A stretch of DNA of 64,000 nt, taken from the NCBI RefSeq assembly GCF_001507545.1, contig NZ_LQBP01000013.1, positions 1 through 64,000 on the forward strand, in the 5' to 3' direction. The notes under the pieces are model-generated. The model searched no databases. It was not told where the DNA came from and saw nothing but the letters and a program-made list of their open reading frames with translations. A program made the position numbers and the translations under genes. Of this stretch, positions 62,802-64,000 are shown one piece after another (position 1 is the stretch's first letter; every line of letters begins with the position of its first letter). The stretch is from Ruegeria profundi. GTDB lineage: Bacteria > Pseudomonadota > Alphaproteobacteria > Rhodobacterales > Rhodobacteraceae.

Positions 62802-63477
62802 TTGCGGTCAACGTCCGCCATAGGGTCGAAGACGCGCCAAACCTCTCTGCGTCCGCTTCGAAAGCAGTGGGGCATTCGCGATCAATGGTACGGAACATTC
62901 ATGTCGCGATGGTTTAGATTTGAGTGGTCTCTGGTGCCGAAATAAAACGTGGCCAGTTTGTAACCTTTTTTGTTCCAGCGGTTTACCATAGCCTCAAACG
63001 GGCGCTGCTATACCCAGCAGGTGCAGGGCTTGAAACAGCATTGCCTGATTTAAGCTTATCACCGGTCTGCCAACCGCGTCCGGGTCCAACACACCTCGCC
63101 CGTCATTGTCCATCACCTGCGCCGTCGCGGGCTTTCATTTTGCGACAATTACATCAGCGGTTTACTGGCGGGCGCATCAAGTGCCGCCAGTGTGTATGTC
63201 GACATTCGCGCAATATAAGCTGCGGCTCTGTCATGCCTGCCTTTGGTATAGGTTTCTGCCCGACTGACCGCGTTTACCAGCGGGTTGTTGGTTGTGACGA
63301 TCGAAAGATCGCCAGTCGTTGCAACATGCATCACCATCCAACGACGCGCGGCTTTGGTGTATTCAGCACAGCACAAATTCACACATATAAACTTTAAGCA
63401 TAAAATATTTTTACTTGAAGGGATGGGCGACTCGGTCTAGCGTTTCAGGTATTCAAAGGGATGAGGGGAAGGTGGCG
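62802..63477. other. 676-bp gap with possible degraded gene
   Basis: No convincing gene was found. On the minus strand, a 77-codon frame (63149-63382, ending LAALDAPASKPLM) and a later frame with an internal stop (through about 62990) look partly protein-like and may be remnants of a decayed gene. The last 80 bp carry AT-rich sequence and GAGGGGAAGG, which serves the next gene. Confidence 0.3.
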
Positions 63478-64000
63478 ATGCGCATTGCTTGCCTTGGCGG
63501 TGGACCTGCGGGCCTTTATTTCGGGATTTCGATGAAGCTTCGAAATCCGGGGGCTGAGGTTGAGGTGATCGAACGCAATCGACCCGATGACACCTTTGGC
63601 TGGGGCGTTGTCCTGTCGGATGAGACGCTGGACAACTTGGCGGCCAATGATCCCGTCAGTGCCGCCAAAATCCGCGACCACTTTGCATATTGGGATGACG
63701 TTGCACTTGTTCACAATGGCCAGCGTACAGTTTCAGGCGGGCATGGCTTTTGCGGGATCGGACGCAAGCAGCTTTTGCTGCTTCTGCAAGACCGCGCCCG
63801 CGAGTTGGGTGTTGAAATGCGGTTTGAAACCGAGATCGTGTCAGCCTCGGACTATATGAACGACTACGATATCGTTATCGCTTCGGATGGGTTGAACTCG
63901 AAAACACGTACCGAGTTTGCAGACGTGTTCAAGCCGGATATCGACCAGCGACTGTGTCAGTTCATCTGGCTGGGAACGCATCAGAAATTCGATGACGCCT
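63478..64000 (+). CDS. Salicylyl-CoA 5-hydroxylase-type FAD monooxygenase, partial
   Basis: Only the first 174 codons are present; the gene runs off the right edge. It begins MRIACLGGGPAGLYFGISMK (FAD GxGxxG motif) followed by ERNRPDDTFGWGVVLSDETL, TVSGGHGFCGIGRKQLLLLL and YDIVIASDGLNSKTR (the DG motif of class A flavin monooxygenases). This wording is that of bifunctional salicylyl-CoA 5-hydroxylase/oxidoreductase or anthraniloyl-CoA monooxygenase proteins, which act in aromatic-acid-CoA breakdown. GAGGGGAAGG precedes the ATG. Confidence 0.87.
   Translation, partial: MRIACLGGGPAGLYFGISMKLRNPGAEVEVIERNRPDDTFGWGVVLSDETLDNLAANDPVSAAKIRDHFAYWDDVALVHNGQRTVSGGHGFCGIGRKQLLLLLQDRARELGVEMRFETEIVSASDYMNDYDIVIASDGLNSKTRTEFADVFKPDIDQRLCQFIWLGTHQKFDDA

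Noticed and set aside
62924..63397. 157-codon plus-strand frame in the right gap
   Set aside because: Cys/His/Pro-rich, no motif, poor start; more likely non-coding or antisense to a decayed gene.

Overview
The window looks like chromosome of a marine alphaproteobacterium, most likely Rhodobacterales (roseobacter group). The grounds are a DddQ-type DMSP lyase, split sulfopyruvate decarboxylase, a pyrrolysine-free MttB-family methyltransferase beside a Rieske oxygenase, a salicylyl-CoA hydroxylase-type monooxygenase, and an elongator tRNA-Met next to a P4-type integrase. The assignment is inference from gene content. No rRNA or CRISPR array was seen.

Region 1 (about 0.2-28 kb, fairly AT-rich by eye) is an ion, phosphate and energy block: a dCache/class III nucleotide cyclase, a PsiE-like protein, a Ca-type P-type ATPase, a five-gene arginine deiminase operon (two transporters, arcA, OTC, carbamate kinase), a POTRA-less Omp85 barrel, a small K+ channel-like protein, GltS, a Na/Pi cotransporter with PhoU-like tail, PPK2, a patatin lipoprotein, an MFS exporter and an RND pump pair. 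Carbamate kinase and PPK2 make or exchange ATP without respiration, while the neighbours handle phosphate, Ca, K, Na and glutamate. A decayed IS5-type transposase lies at about 15.0-15.2 kb.

Region 2 (about 28.1-44 kb) is a mosaic integrated element. Its own backbone is on the minus strand: integrase (42.6-43.8 kb, near tRNA-Met), an AlpA-like excisionase, a 43-aa protein, a DUF1376 protein, further element proteins and an orphan HsdR N-terminal piece. Between integrase and AlpA sits an apparent GC-richer cargo block (33.0-42.3 kb): an AraC regulator, three paralogous exported metal-dependent amidohydrolases, a DUF3299 protein, an OprB-type porin, and a DUF3299 domain fused to a NicO-type Ni/Co transporter. 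IS5-type fragments lie at its left edge, and an exact 13-bp repeat of the IS end lies near its right edge. This cargo is the best candidate for an undescribed system: outer-membrane entry, periplasmic hydrolysis, and dedicated metal handling.

Region 3 (44.3-64 kb, apparently GC-richer) is catabolic: a Baeyer-Villiger-type monooxygenase with an adjacent esterase; a probable quaternary or methylated amine cluster (Rieske oxygenase, MttB homologue, FAD oxidoreductase, aldehyde dehydrogenase, DapA-family lyase, with LysR, GntR and GATase1-AraC regulators); a nitronate monooxygenase with LysR; DddQ; a universal stress protein; and sulfopyruvate decarboxylase alpha/beta. A salicylyl-CoA 5-hydroxylase-type gene runs off the right edge.
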